DNA from: UBA668 sp963720695 | GTDB lineage: Bacteria > Actinomycetota > Acidimicrobiia > Acidimicrobiales > Ilumatobacteraceae | Length of the DNA: 64,000 nt | Assembly: GCA_963720695.1 (NCBI GenBank) | Contig: CAVRGG010000007.1 | Coordinates: 124,001 to 188,000 of the forward strand | Direction of reading: 5' to 3' | Shown: piece after piece, positions 30,911 through 40,465 of the stretch | Position numbering within the stretch: the first letter of the stretch is position 1 | Layout: every line of letters starts with the position of its first letter | Notes under the pieces: generated by a model | The model's database searches: none | The model's input: the letters and a program-made list of their open reading frames with translations, nothing else | What the model was told of the DNA's origin: nothing | Program-made: the position numbers and the translations under genes

Positions 30911-32144
30911 TGGAGTAGATCGCCAGCCCGGCCAGGCCACCCACGATGGTGCCGTTGATGCGGATGAACTGGAGGTCGCGCCCGACCTGGAGCTCGAGTC
31001 GTTCCGCCGTCGCCTTGCCGTCCCACTTGCCGACCGTGGAGGCGATGAGGTCCGCGACCTCGCCGCGGTAGTGGTCGACGAGGTACCCGACGGTGCGGCT
31101 GACCCAGTCGTCGACCTTCGCCTGGAGCTCGGGCTCGGCGACGAGGCGATGACCCAGTCGTTCCAGCGAGAGGTCGATCCGATGTCGTAGCTCGCTGTCG
31201 GGGTCGTCGGTCGCGGCGAGGGTGCTGCGCTTCACCTCGCCCCAGAGCGACTGCAACCAGGCCTGCACGTCGCGATGGGCGAGCAGTTCGACCTTCAGTG
31301 CTTCGAGCTGAGCGACGAGGTCCGGATCCTGCTTGAGACGTTCGGCGAACGTGAGCAGCCGGGCGTCGATCGACTGCCGCACGGGGTGCGCCGGATCGTG
31401 GCCGATGTCGGCGAGGAGGCGATGAACGGCGGTGTAGATCTTGTCGAAGATGCGATCGTCGATCCCCTCGGGGACCCACCAGGGCGACTCGTGCGCCAAT
31501 CGCTCGCGGAACGTCACCCGGTTGTCGTCGATGAAGCTGCCCAGCCCGGTGAGCACGGCGTCGAGGAGTCGCTGATGGTGACCACCGTCCATGCCGACGT
31601 CGATGGCACGCCCGAGAAGAGGCGCGATCGGTGTCTCGCGGATCTTCCGCTCGATCATCGCCTGCAGGGTGCCGCCGACGTCGCGATCGTCGATCACCTC
31701 CAGACTGCCGCGCACGGCATCGGTCACCGCGCCGCCGGCCTTCACCGCGTTCGCCGGCTCCACCAGCCACCCGCCGAGCCGGCGGCCGACCCGGGCCTGC
31801 GTGAGGCGTTCCTGGAGGACCTCCTGGGTGAGGAAGTTCTCCTGCACGAACTCGCCCAAGGAGGCACCGATCTGGTCCTTGCGATGCGGGATGATCGCCG
31901 TGTGCGGGATGGGCACGCCGAGCGGGTGTCGGAACAGCGCGGTGACCGCGAACCAATCGGCGAGCGCGCCGACCATCGCGGCCTCCGAGAACGCGCGGAC
32001 GTACCCGACCCACGAGTGCTGCGGTTCCTGCCAGCGGGCAACGAGGAAGAGGACGGTGACGAACACGAGCAGTCCCAGCGCGAGTCGCTTCATCCGGCGC
32101 ATGCCGGCGCGGCGTTCGAGGTCGCTCGCGGAGAGTGCGTTCAT
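30891..32144 (-). CDS. DUF445 membrane protein
   Basis: 417 residues. It has an N-terminal membrane helix (about 18-38), SEAAMVGALADWFAVTALFRHPLGVPIPHTAIIPHRKDQIG, the DUF445 hallmark, then a long charged alpha-helical region, and a C-terminal helix (about 397-413). DUF445 (YjiN/YheB-like) proteins are membrane-anchored with a large soluble helical part and unknown function. TAGGTT lies 6 nt before the ATG and overlaps the stop codon of the upstream CLC gene, 9 nt away. Confidence 0.92.
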   Translation of the reverse strand: MNALSASDLERRAGMRRMKRLALGLLVFVTVLFLVARWQEPQHSWVGYVRAFSEAAMVGALADWFAVTALFRHPLGVPIPHTAIIPHRKDQIGASLGEFVQENFLTQEVLQERLTQARVGRRLGGWLVEPANAVKAGGAVTDAVRGSLEVIDDRDVGGTLQAMIERKIRETPIAPLLGRAIDVGMDGGHHQRLLDAVLTGLGSFIDDNRVTFRERLAHESPWWVPEGIDDRIFDKIYTAVHRLLADIGHDPAHPVRQSIDARLLTFAERLKQDPDLVAQLEALKVELLAHRDVQAWLQSLWGEVKRSTLAATDDPDSELRHRIDLSLERLGHRLVAEPELQAKVDDWVSRTVGYLVDHYRGEVADLIASTVGKWDGKATAERLELQVGRDLQFIRINGTIVGGLAGLAIYSITQWWF

Positions 32145-32150
32145 GGGGGG

Positions 32151-32156
32151 AACCTA
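32151..32156 (-). promoter_or_regulatory. -10 element of the DUF445 gene (leaderless)
   Basis: TAGGTT, 6 nt before ATG 32144, sharing bases with the CLC stop codon. Confidence 0.35.
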
Positions 32157-33308
32157 CTGGGCGATGTACAGACCGGGGCGTCCGGCGACGACGCGGGCCA
32201 CCAACCCGACGATCAGCGCGGGGATCAGCATCTGCCAGCCGAACTGCTCGACGGTGAGGACGATGCCCGTCAGCGCGACGGAGGCCGCGCTCGCGAAGAC
32301 CGTGGCCGAGCCGACCGCCGCCATCAGCGGCTGCGAGGTCCCCAGACCCGGCGCCAGCGTGGCGCCGAGGGTCGCACCCATCACGAACAGGGGGGCGACC
32401 TCGCCGCCGACGAAACCGGTGCCGAGGGCGACGATCGTGAAGACCATCTTCAGCAGCGGCACCCACCAGTGGATGTGATCGCCGGCGAAGGACTGGGTGA
32501 CCAGTGGACCGCTGAGGCCGAGGTAGTCGCGCCCGACCAGCACCATCAGCGCGAGTGTGGCGACACCGCCGACGAACGTGCGCGCCGGTGGCCAGCGCAG
32601 CGCGAGGGCCATTCGTTGCTTGAGCAGCATCAGCAGCCCGACGAACACCCGCGCCATCAGTCCGACCGCGATGCCCGCGATGACGAACGCGATCGGCAAC
32701 CAGAGTGTCCAGTGGGGCCCGGCGACGGTGGGGCGGAAGAAGTCGTAGCCGAGGGCGTACACCACGGCCCGTCCGGCTGCGGCGGAGATGATCGCGGGGA
32801 CCAGTGCCCGCCAGCGATGGTGGCGAGTGACCTGGAGCGTGAACATGATGCCGGTGAAGGGCACGCCGTACACCGCGCCCCAGCCGCCGGCGAGCGATGC
32901 TGCGATCAGGATCTGGCGCTCGCTGGGGGAGAGTCGGGCGGCCCGGGCGGCAGAGTCCGTGACGGACCCCGCCATCTGGAGCGCGGCACCTTCGCGCCCG
33001 ACGGACGCTCCGAACAGGTGTCCCGCCACGGACCCGCCGAACACCATCGGCGCCATGCGCGTCGGGACGCCGTGGGTGAAGGTGTGGGCCTGCTCGATCA
33101 CGCCCGGTGTGCCGCCCTTCGCCCGGCCACCGAAGTAGTGGTAGATCGCCGCGACGGCGAGGCCGACGAGGGGCAGGAACCAGACGATCCATCCGTGGGC
33201 GACGCGAGTGTCGGTGACCCAGTCGAGCGAGCGCAGGAACGCCCAGCAGATCACGCCGGTGAGCGCGCCGCCGATGGCAGAGAAGAGCGCGACCCTGACC
33301 CGTGACAT
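32154..33308 (-). CDS. CLC family anion/proton antiporter, fluoride-type-like
   Basis: 384 residues with about 10 membrane helices, compact compared with about 470 for EriC. It has the gating Glu (106) in GASVGREGAALQM and the late motif GFVGGEVAPLFVMGATLG. The usual chloride-selective GSGIP segment is replaced by KGGTPGVIEQ (65-74), and GREGP is GREGA. These changes and GGEVxPLF resemble CLC-F fluoride exporters better than chloride antiporters. Fluoride specificity is inferred; the position with Met or Asn in known CLC-F proteins is Gly/Thr here. TAGCCT lies 9 nt before ATG. Confidence 0.85.
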   Translation of the reverse strand: MSRVRVALFSAIGGALTGVICWAFLRSLDWVTDTRVAHGWIVWFLPLVGLAVAAIYHYFGGRAKGGTPGVIEQAHTFTHGVPTRMAPMVFGGSVAGHLFGASVGREGAALQMAGSVTDSAARAARLSPSERQILIAASLAGGWGAVYGVPFTGIMFTLQVTRHHRWRALVPAIISAAAGRAVVYALGYDFFRPTVAGPHWTLWLPIAFVIAGIAVGLMARVFVGLLMLLKQRMALALRWPPARTFVGGVATLALMVLVGRDYLGLSGPLVTQSFAGDHIHWWVPLLKMVFTIVALGTGFVGGEVAPLFVMGATLGATLAPGLGTSQPLMAAVGSATVFASAASVALTGIVLTVEQFGWQMLIPALIVGLVARVVAGRPGLYIAQ

Positions 33309-33317
33309 TCCTGCGCA

Positions 33318-33323
33318 AGGCTA
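33318..33323 (-). promoter_or_regulatory. -10 element of the CLC gene
   Basis: TAGCCT on the minus strand, 9 nt before ATG 33308. Confidence 0.4.
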
Positions 33324-33365
33324 CCGAGCGGGGCCGACGAGTCCGGGGCTGTGACACCCTGTCCG

Positions 33366-33371
33366 TAGGAT
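33366..33371 (+). promoter_or_regulatory. -10 element of pcrA
   Basis: TAGGAT, 9 nt before ATG 33381; divergent from the CLC promoter 43 nt away. Confidence 0.4.
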
Positions 33372-33380
33372 GGCACCACC

Positions 33381-35687
33381 ATGAGCGCAGATGGCCAGCA
33401 TCAGTTCGACCTCGATCCGCTGGATCTGCAGTCGCTGAACCCCGACCAGCTCGATGCGGTCGTGCACCGAGGGGGCCCGCTGCTCGTCGTGGCAGGAGCG
33501 GGGTCCGGCAAGACGCGGGTGCTCACCCATCGCATCGCCCACCTCATCCACGACGGGGTGCCGCCGTCGGCAATTCTGGCCATCACGTTCACCAACAAGG
33601 CCGCGGACGAGATGAAGCACCGTGTGGCGGCGCTGGTCGGTCCGATGGTCAGAGCGATGTGGGTCTGCACGTTCCACTCGGCGTGCGTGCGCATCCTGCG
33701 GGCGAACGCGGAGGCGCTCGGCTACCCGCGTACGTTCAGCATCTACGACCAGGCCGACGCCCAACGGCTCGCCGGCTACGTCGTGCGCGACCTCGGTCTC
33801 GACGCCAAGCGGTTCCCGCCGCGGGCCGCACACGGGCAGATCAGTCTGTGGAAGAACGAGTTGATCACCCCCGCGATGGCGATCGAGCGGGCGTCGAACA
33901 TCTTCGAGCGCAAGCACGCCGAGATCTACACCGACTACCAGGCCCGGCTGCTCAAGGCCGGGGCGATGGACTTCGACGACCTGTTGATGAACACCGTGCT
34001 GCTGTTCCGCCAGCACCCCGAGGTGCTCGCCCACTACCAGCAACGGTTCCAGTACGTGCTCATCGACGAGTACCAGGACACCAACACCGCGCAGAACGAG
34101 ATCGCCCTCCAACTCGCGGCCGGTCACCAGCAGATCACCATCGTGGGCGACGGCGACCAGAGCGTCTATGGATGGAGAGGCGCGGACGTGCGCAACATCC
34201 TGCAGTTCGAGGAGGTGTTCGACGACGTCACCACGATCGTGCTCGACCAGAACTACCGCAGCACGCAGACGATCCTCGACGCAGCGAACGCGGTCATCTC
34301 CAACAACCCCGACCGCAAGGAGAAGCACCTCTGGAGCGACAAGGGCGCCGGCGCTCGCATCGTGCGCTACCACGCGGAGGACGAGGGCGACGAGGCCAAC
34401 TGGGTGGCGCGGACCGTGCAGACGCTGCACCAGGAGTCCCGCTACATCTGGAAGGACATGGCCGCGTTCTACCGCACCAACGCGCAGAGCCGGGTGCTCG
34501 AGGAAGCGTTCATGCGCTTCGGCATCCCGTACAAGGTGGTCGGCGGCACGCGGTTCTACGACCGCCGCGAGATCAAGGATGCGATGGCCTACCTGCGCGC
34601 GGTGGTCAACCCCGCCGACGAGGTGAGCGTGAAGCGGGTCCTCAACGTCCCCAAGCGCGGGGTGGGCGAGGGCAGCGTTGCCAAGCTCGACGCGTACGCG
34701 CTCGCCGAAGGGATCACCTTCACCGAGGCGATGCGCCACGCCCACGAGGCCGGCCTCACCGGTCCCGCCGGACGTGGTGTCGACAGCTTCGTCCGACTGC
34801 TCGACGACCTGTCGACCGCGGCGGCCGACGAGTCGGTGGGTCCCGGCGATCTGTTGCGCATGGCACTCGACGACAGCGGCTACATGGCCGAACTCGAGGC
34901 CGAGGAGACCGTCGAGGCCGCCGGACGCATCGAGAACATCGGCGAGCTCGTCGGCTCGGCGCGTGAGTTCACACGGATCGAGGAGTTCTTGGAGCAGGTC
35001 GCCCTCGTCGCCGACACCGACCAGATCGACGACGACGATCGTGTCGTGCTGATGACGCTCCACAGCGCGAAGGGCCTCGAGTATCCGGTGGTCTTCGTGC
35101 TCGGGATGGAGGAGGGGGTGTTCCCGCACAGCCGAGCCCTCACCGAACCGACCGAGATGGAGGAGGAGCGTCGCCTCGCCTACGTCGGCATCACCCGCGC
35201 CCAGCAGCACCTGCACCTCAGCCACGCATGGAGCCGGCAGCTGTTCGGCACGACCAACTACAACCCGCCGTCGAGGTTCCTCGACGAGATCCCTGCCGAC
35301 CTGGTGGAGCAGACCGGCTCGGTCGGTGGTCGATCCGGCTACGGCCGCCAGAGCTATCGACGGCGCGACGAGCGCGCCGCGCCGCCCGAGTACAAGCGCG
35401 GCGGCAGCCCGGTCAGCAGCTTCGATCCCGACGACGACGTCGACTGGCACCGTGAGCGCGTCGTCGACGCGGCGATCAACGCCGGACGGCGCAATGCACC
35501 TGCACCGTCGAACTCCCAGGAGCTCGACCTGCGTACCGGCGACGACGTGGAGCACCCGTCCTTCGGTGAGGGGGTCATCATCGAGATCCGCGGCCAGGGC
35601 GACCGGGCGGAGGCCACCATTCGGTTCCGCGACGCCGGCACGAAGCACCTCTCGCTGGCGTGGGCGCCCCTCAAGAAGCTGTCATAG
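33381..35687 (+). CDS. pcrA: ATP-dependent DNA helicase PcrA/UvrD
   Basis: 768 residues, superfamily 1A. Q motif LNPDQLDAV (19-27), Walker A AGAGSGKT (38-45), motif Ia ITFTNKAADEMKHR, Walker B VLIDEYQDTN (about 227-236), motif III GDGDQSVYGWRGAD, motif IV LDQNYRS, motif V VVLMTLHSAKGLE and motif VI EERRLAYVGITRAQQ. The C-terminal about 50 residues (GDDVEHPSFGEGVIIEI...) form the Tudor-like RNA-polymerase-binding domain of PcrA/UvrD1. It unwinds DNA in excision repair and clears transcription-replication conflicts. Confidence 0.97.
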   Translation: MSADGQHQFDLDPLDLQSLNPDQLDAVVHRGGPLLVVAGAGSGKTRVLTHRIAHLIHDGVPPSAILAITFTNKAADEMKHRVAALVGPMVRAMWVCTFHSACVRILRANAEALGYPRTFSIYDQADAQRLAGYVVRDLGLDAKRFPPRAAHGQISLWKNELITPAMAIERASNIFERKHAEIYTDYQARLLKAGAMDFDDLLMNTVLLFRQHPEVLAHYQQRFQYVLIDEYQDTNTAQNEIALQLAAGHQQITIVGDGDQSVYGWRGADVRNILQFEEVFDDVTTIVLDQNYRSTQTILDAANAVISNNPDRKEKHLWSDKGAGARIVRYHAEDEGDEANWVARTVQTLHQESRYIWKDMAAFYRTNAQSRVLEEAFMRFGIPYKVVGGTRFYDRREIKDAMAYLRAVVNPADEVSVKRVLNVPKRGVGEGSVAKLDAYALAEGITFTEAMRHAHEAGLTGPAGRGVDSFVRLLDDLSTAAADESVGPGDLLRMALDDSGYMAELEAEETVEAAGRIENIGELVGSAREFTRIEEFLEQVALVADTDQIDDDDRVVLMTLHSAKGLEYPVVFVLGMEEGVFPHSRALTEPTEMEEERRLAYVGITRAQQHLHLSHAWSRQLFGTTNYNPPSRFLDEIPADLVEQTGSVGGRSGYGRQSYRRRDERAAPPEYKRGGSPVSSFDPDDDVDWHRERVVDAAINAGRRNAPAPSNSQELDLRTGDDVEHPSFGEGVIIEIRGQGDRAEATIRFRDAGTKHLSLAWAPLKKLS

Positions 35688-35717
35688 GAATATCCCCCCC
35701 GAGCCACAGCTGATTGA

Positions 35718-36245
35718 ATGGTTCGGATGCCGCTGGCGCTCCACCACCACGACCCGGCCACTCTGGCTCGGCGCAAGCGGCTCAGCCGCACGTGGGCAGG
35801 TGTGGTGGTCGCCTGGTCGCTGATCCGCACCCTGATCGTGTGGGCAGCGGTGGGCGACTACGGCCTGAACCCGTGGATCTACCTCGTCATCGACCTCGCC
35901 TCGGCCAGCGTCGACGCCGTCACGACCCCGCGCATGGTGCTGAGCTTCATCGACGACCAGTACCGCAAGGCGGTGCGCTGGGCCGTGCTGTCGCTGATCG
36001 CGTTCATGGTGCCCGACCTCTACATCTTCCTCGGCACCCGAACCCTTCCCCGTCGCATCATCTTCGCCGTGTGCGGCATCATCGCCATCACGCTCACCGT
36101 CGGCGTCGTCGGGGTCGTGCGCAAGATCCGAGCCGGCCGCGCCGCCCGCGCCGCAGCCCTCGCCGCGTTGGCAGCCGACGCCACAGGGGCCACGGGGGTC
36201 GCAGGGGCCACCGGAGCCGCCGACACCCCACCGGTTTCTGGGTAG
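35718..36245 (+). CDS. Hypothetical integral membrane protein
   Basis: 175 residues; I do not recognise the family. Four hydrophobic stretches (about 25-45, 50-72, 86-106, 112-134) indicate a small multi-pass membrane protein, followed by an Arg/Ala-rich and then Ala/Gly/Thr-rich tail with imperfect GATG repeats. ATG 35718 or ATG 35727 could be the start; neither has a clear ribosome binding site. It follows pcrA by 30 nt. Confidence 0.6.
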   Translation: MVRMPLALHHHDPATLARRKRLSRTWAGVVVAWSLIRTLIVWAAVGDYGLNPWIYLVIDLASASVDAVTTPRMVLSFIDDQYRKAVRWAVLSLIAFMVPDLYIFLGTRTLPRRIIFAVCGIIAITLTVGVVGVVRKIRAGRAARAAALAALAADATGATGVAGATGAADTPPVSG

Positions 36246-36278
36246 GGATCTCCCCAGTCCTGGTTCTGGGCAGCACTT

Positions 36279-36295
36279 TTCCCGGAATCCGGGAA
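36279..36295. repeat. Perfect 17-bp palindrome upstream of the flavodoxin gene
   Basis: Arms TTCCCGGA and TCCGGGAA around a single A. It lies 77 nt before the flavodoxin start. A weaker inverted repeat CCCAG/CTGGG (36254-36270) is adjacent. Neither side has a T run, so an operator is likelier than a terminator. Confidence 0.5.
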
Positions 36296-36371
36296 GGATC
36301 CGGCCCAGATGCCGCTCCGAGGCGACGTGCGAACGTGAGGCGGGCGTCTCCCACGTGTTTGAATTGACGAC

Positions 36372-36803
36372 ATGAAGGCAGCCATCCTCTACACCAGCCT
36401 CACCGGCAACACGCGCAAGGCCGGCGAGCTGATCGCCGCCAACCTGCAGCAGGAAGGGTGGGGGATCACCACCGTCACCCCGATGAAGCAGTTGGAGTTG
36501 GCTGCGATCCAGGAGGCCGACATGGTGATCATCGGCACGTGGGTGCACGGTCTGTTCGTGGTCGGTCAGGCGCCGTGGGGTCTGGGCGCCATCGGTTCGC
36601 TCCCTTCGATCAAGGGCAAGCTCGCCGCCACCTACTGCACGTTCGCGCTCAATCCCGGTTCGACGCTCGACAAGCTCGACGGCGCGGTGACGCACCTCGG
36701 TGGCGACGTGATCGGTGGGCTGGCTCTGCACCGCTCGAAGTTGCCCGCGCACACCGAGGAGTTCGCCGCCCGTCTGGTCGCCAACACGCCCGCCCGCGCC
36801 TGA
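36372..36803 (+). CDS. Flavodoxin domain protein
   Basis: 143 residues, single flavodoxin domain. FMN phosphate loop TSLTGNT (9-15), ADMVIIGTWVHGLFVVGQAP near 50-68, and AATYCTFALNP for the second flavin contact. It may transfer electrons or, like WrbA/protoporphyrinogen-oxidase relatives, act on quinones or porphyrins; nothing nearby shows the partner. The tail HTEEFAARLVANTP is regular. Confidence 0.85.
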   Translation: MKAAILYTSLTGNTRKAGELIAANLQQEGWGITTVTPMKQLELAAIQEADMVIIGTWVHGLFVVGQAPWGLGAIGSLPSIKGKLAATYCTFALNPGSTLDKLDGAVTHLGGDVIGGLALHRSKLPAHTEEFAARLVANTPARA

Positions 36804-36821
36804 GCAGCGGACAGGCCGTTC

Positions 36822-37307
36822 TCAGGCGGTGCTCGGCGTCAGATCCAGGCTCAGCGAGCCGTCGTCGTTGAGGATCGGGCCCACGCCCTTTGGCGGCGGC
36901 GCGAGCTGATCGACGGTGAGCACGCGACCCTCGCAGTCGGTGAAGGTGTGCGTCTGGCGGACCACCTCGATCGGACAGGCGAAGGTGCGATCGGCAGGAT
37001 GGGCGAGGTACAGCGCCCACCCCTGGTCGGGGTCGTCGCCGACGTGGTCGAGCACGATGTGGCTGTCGTTGCCGATGAGGTCGTTGAGGATGATCGGACC
37101 GTCCTTGGCGATGACCTTGGCGAGACTCTCGCGGTTGCCCATCTCCTGCACCGATGGCGTCAGACGCTCGCTCGTCTGGTCGCCGTTGTGGGCGATCACG
37201 GCCGCCACTCCCCACAGCGCGAGACCGAGCACCGCGAAGAAGCCGAGGCCGGCGAGCACCGGGACCACGGCTCGGGCGAAGGTCGATTGGAGCTGCGGGC
37301 GGCGCAT
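36822..37307 (-). CDS. Membrane-anchored hypothetical protein, possibly Rieske-like remnant
   Basis: 161 residues. One N-terminal membrane helix (about 17-39) and an outside domain. The last 60 residues, with ACPIEVVRQTHTFTDCEGRVLTV then APPPKGVGPIL and a final DGSLSLDL, follow the pattern of the C-terminal part of a Rieske domain (C-P ... F ... G-R-V-L ... G-P). The usual paired Cys-x-His ligands are missing. That link is speculative. Start ATG 37307 lies after the end of a short direct-repeat region; a much longer in-frame reading over sucC is a shadow. Confidence 0.6.
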   Translation of the reverse strand: MRRPQLQSTFARAVVPVLAGLGFFAVLGLALWGVAAVIAHNGDQTSERLTPSVQEMGNRESLAKVIAKDGPIILNDLIGNDSHIVLDHVGDDPDQGWALYLAHPADRTFACPIEVVRQTHTFTDCEGRVLTVDQLAPPPKGVGPILNDDGSLSLDLTPSTA

Positions 37308-37325
37308 CGCCCCCAGTGTGCCCGA

Positions 37326-37360
37326 CGCACCGCGCCATCGCACCGCGCCATCGCACCGCG
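37326..37360. repeat. 13-bp direct repeats
   Basis: Two full copies of CGCACCGCGCCAT and a partial third, between two divergent genes. No function is apparent. Confidence 0.8.
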
Positions 37361-37379
37361 GCGGCCGGAAGGCCGCGAA

Positions 37380-37409
37380 TTGAGCCGCGAGGTGGATCGG
37401 TCGTAGGGT
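37380..37409 (+). promoter_or_regulatory. Promoter of the B12-binding gene-sucCD operon
   Basis: TTGAGC (37380-37385), 18-nt spacer, TAGGGT (37404-37409), only 9 nt before GTG 37419. The transcript is probably leaderless or nearly so. Confidence 0.6.
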
Positions 37410-37418
37410 TCTCCACTT

Positions 37419-37832
37419 GTGAAGCGGCCCTATCGCGTTGTCGTGGCAAAGCCCGGGCTCGACGGTCATGACCGCGGTGCGAAGACCATCACCCGAGCGC
37501 TGCGCGACCACGGGTTCGAGGTCATCTACACGGGCCTGCACCAGACGCCCGAGCAGATCGCCGAGACCGCACTGCAGGAGGACGTCGACGCCGTCGGGCT
37601 GTCCCTGCTGAGCGGCGCACACCTCACCCTGTTCCCCCGGGTGATGCAGGAACTGCGCGACCGCGACCTGGGCGACGTGCTGGTGTTCGGGGGTGGCGTC
37701 ATCCCCGATGCCGATGCCCGAGCCCTGCGCGATCAGGGGGTGGCCGAGATCTTCGGCCCCGGCAGTTCGTTGAAGGGCATCAGCCACTGGCTGGAAGCCG
37801 AATTGGATCGAATCGAAGGAGACGAGGCCTAA
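37419..37832 (+). CDS. Cobalamin B12-binding domain protein (mutase small subunit)
   Basis: 137 residues, nearly all one B12-binding Rossmann domain: KPGLDGHDRGAKTI (about 12-25, the DxHxxG lower-ligand motif), LSLLSGAHLTLFPRVM and FGGGVIPDADARAL. These match the C-terminal domain of methylmalonyl-CoA mutase and stand-alone small subunits of isobutyryl/ethylmalonyl-CoA mutases. The mutase large subunit is not in the window. It stops at the base before sucC ATG, so the operon links a B12-dependent acyl-CoA mutase to succinyl-CoA use. Confidence 0.93.
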   Translation: MKRPYRVVVAKPGLDGHDRGAKTITRALRDHGFEVIYTGLHQTPEQIAETALQEDVDAVGLSLLSGAHLTLFPRVMQELRDRDLGDVLVFGGGVIPDADARALRDQGVAEIFGPGSSLKGISHWLEAELDRIEGDEA

Positions 37833-38987
<1,155 letters not shown>

Positions 38988-38988
38988 C

Positions 38989-39900
38989 ATGGCCATCTTC
39001 GTCGACGAACACACCAAGGTCATCGTCCAGGGCCTCACCGGTGGCCAGGGCAAGTACCACGGCCTGCGCAACAAGGCGTACGGCACTCAGGTGGTCGCCG
39101 GTGTCACGCCCGGAAAGGGTGGCACCGAGGTCGAGGTGCCAGGTGGCGACGGCATCCCCGTCTACAACACCGTCGCCGAGGCGGTCGCCGCCACCGGCGC
39201 CACGGCCTCGTTCATCGCCGTGCCCCCGAAGGCCGCCAGCGCGGCCATCCTCGAGGCGGCCGCGGCGGGCATCCAGTTCATCGTCTGCATCACCGAGGGC
39301 ATCCCCGCGCAGGACGAGGCGAAGGTGTTCAACACGCTCCTGCGCGACTTCCCGGACACACGCCTGCTCGGTCCGAACTGCCCCGGCATCATCAGCCCCG
39401 GCAAGTGCAACATCGGGATCACCGCCGGCGAGATCGCCGAACTGCCGTCGGCGTCGGGCCCCAACGTGGGCATCGTCAGCCGGTCGGGCACGCTCACCTA
39501 CCAGGCGCTGTACGAGTTGAAGCAGCGCGGGATCGGCGTGAGCACGTGCGTCGGCATCGGCGGCGACCCGGTGCCGGGCACCAACTTCATCGACTGCCTG
39601 CGCGAGTTCCAAGCAGATCCCGAGACCCACGCGATCATCATGATCGGCGAGATCGGCGGCTCGGCCGAGGAAGAGGCGGCCGAGTTCATCAAGGCCAACG
39701 TCACCAAGCCGATGAGCGCCTACATCGCCGGTGTCACGGCGCCGGAGGGCAAGAAGATGGGCCATGCCGGCGCCATCACCAGCGGCGGCAAGGGCACGGC
39801 CCAGGGCAAGATGGACGCGCTGCGCGCCGCTGGGGTGAAGGTGGGTCTCAACCCGACCGAGGCCGGCGATCTGATGGCAGAGATCGTCGCCGCCCTCTGA
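38989..39900 (+). CDS. sucD: Succinyl-CoA synthetase alpha subunit
   Basis: 303 residues. MAIFVDEHTKVIVQGLTGGQGKYH opens the CoA-binding domain; LLGPNCPGIISPGKCNIGI and the phosphohistidine loop MGHAGAITSGGKGTAQGK (His about 250) follow. ATG 38989 was chosen over an upstream in-frame codon inside sucC. Partner of sucC. Confidence 0.97.
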   Translation: MAIFVDEHTKVIVQGLTGGQGKYHGLRNKAYGTQVVAGVTPGKGGTEVEVPGGDGIPVYNTVAEAVAATGATASFIAVPPKAASAAILEAAAAGIQFIVCITEGIPAQDEAKVFNTLLRDFPDTRLLGPNCPGIISPGKCNIGITAGEIAELPSASGPNVGIVSRSGTLTYQALYELKQRGIGVSTCVGIGGDPVPGTNFIDCLREFQADPETHAIIMIGEIGGSAEEEAAEFIKANVTKPMSAYIAGVTAPEGKKMGHAGAITSGGKGTAQGKMDALRAAGVKVGLNPTEAGDLMAEIVAAL

Positions 39901-39913
39901 CGCCCGACGCGGA

Positions 39914-39919
39914 TACGGT
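39914..39919 (+). promoter_or_regulatory. -10 element of the DinB-fold gene (leaderless)
   Basis: TACGGT, 6 nt before ATG 39926. Confidence 0.4.
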
Positions 39920-39925
39920 CGGCCC

Positions 39926-40465
39926 ATGCCGATCGTTCCCGATGACAAGAACTGGACCTGGGTGCTCGAACGCGTCTGCCCGCAGTGTGGGTTCGACGCA
40001 TCGAGCTTCGACCCTCGCACCGTGGTGAGCGCGATCGAATCGAACGTGCACGAATGGCAGGCGCTGCTCGACGATCCTCGGGTCGGCGAGCGACCCGACG
40101 AGCACACGTGGTCGGCGCTGGAGTACGGCTGCCACGTGCGCGACGTCTTCCGGCTCTACCTCTTCCGCCTCCAGCTCATGCTCGACGAGGACGAGCCGAC
40201 CTTCCCGAACTGGGACCAGGACGAGACCGCCGTGGCCGAGCGCTACTCGATGCAGCGCCCGGCCGACGTCGCGGGGGAGCTTGCGGCCGCCGGGGCGATG
40301 CTGGCGGCCAGGTTCGCGATGGTGACGGACGAGCAGTGGGCGAGGACCGGTGTGCGCAGCGACGGCGCCGCGTTCACGGTGGACAGCTTCACCCGCTACC
40401 TCGTGCACGATCCCGTGCACCACGTGTGGGACGTGCACCAGGGCTATGCGGCCCTGGTGACCTGA
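39926..40465 (+). CDS. DinB-fold protein
   Basis: 179 residues. The metal-binding helical-bundle pattern of DinB/YfiT proteins is visible: EYGCHVRDVFRLY (first His, about 67), and HDPVHHVWDVHQGY near the end (last two His). The first about 30 residues carry CPQCGFD, like many actinobacterial homologues. Members often use thiols such as mycothiol as cofactor. The reaction is unknown. It overlaps the convergent gene's end by 22 nt. Confidence 0.85.
   Translation: MPIVPDDKNWTWVLERVCPQCGFDASSFDPRTVVSAIESNVHEWQALLDDPRVGERPDEHTWSALEYGCHVRDVFRLYLFRLQLMLDEDEPTFPNWDQDETAVAERYSMQRPADVAGELAAAGAMLAARFAMVTDEQWARTGVRSDGAAFTVDSFTRYLVHDPVHHVWDVHQGYAALVT

Noticed and set aside
36170..36235. GCC/GGG-rich short repeats at the end of the 175-residue membrane protein
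   Set aside because: Imperfect and short; they are explained by an Ala/Gly/Thr-rich tail.
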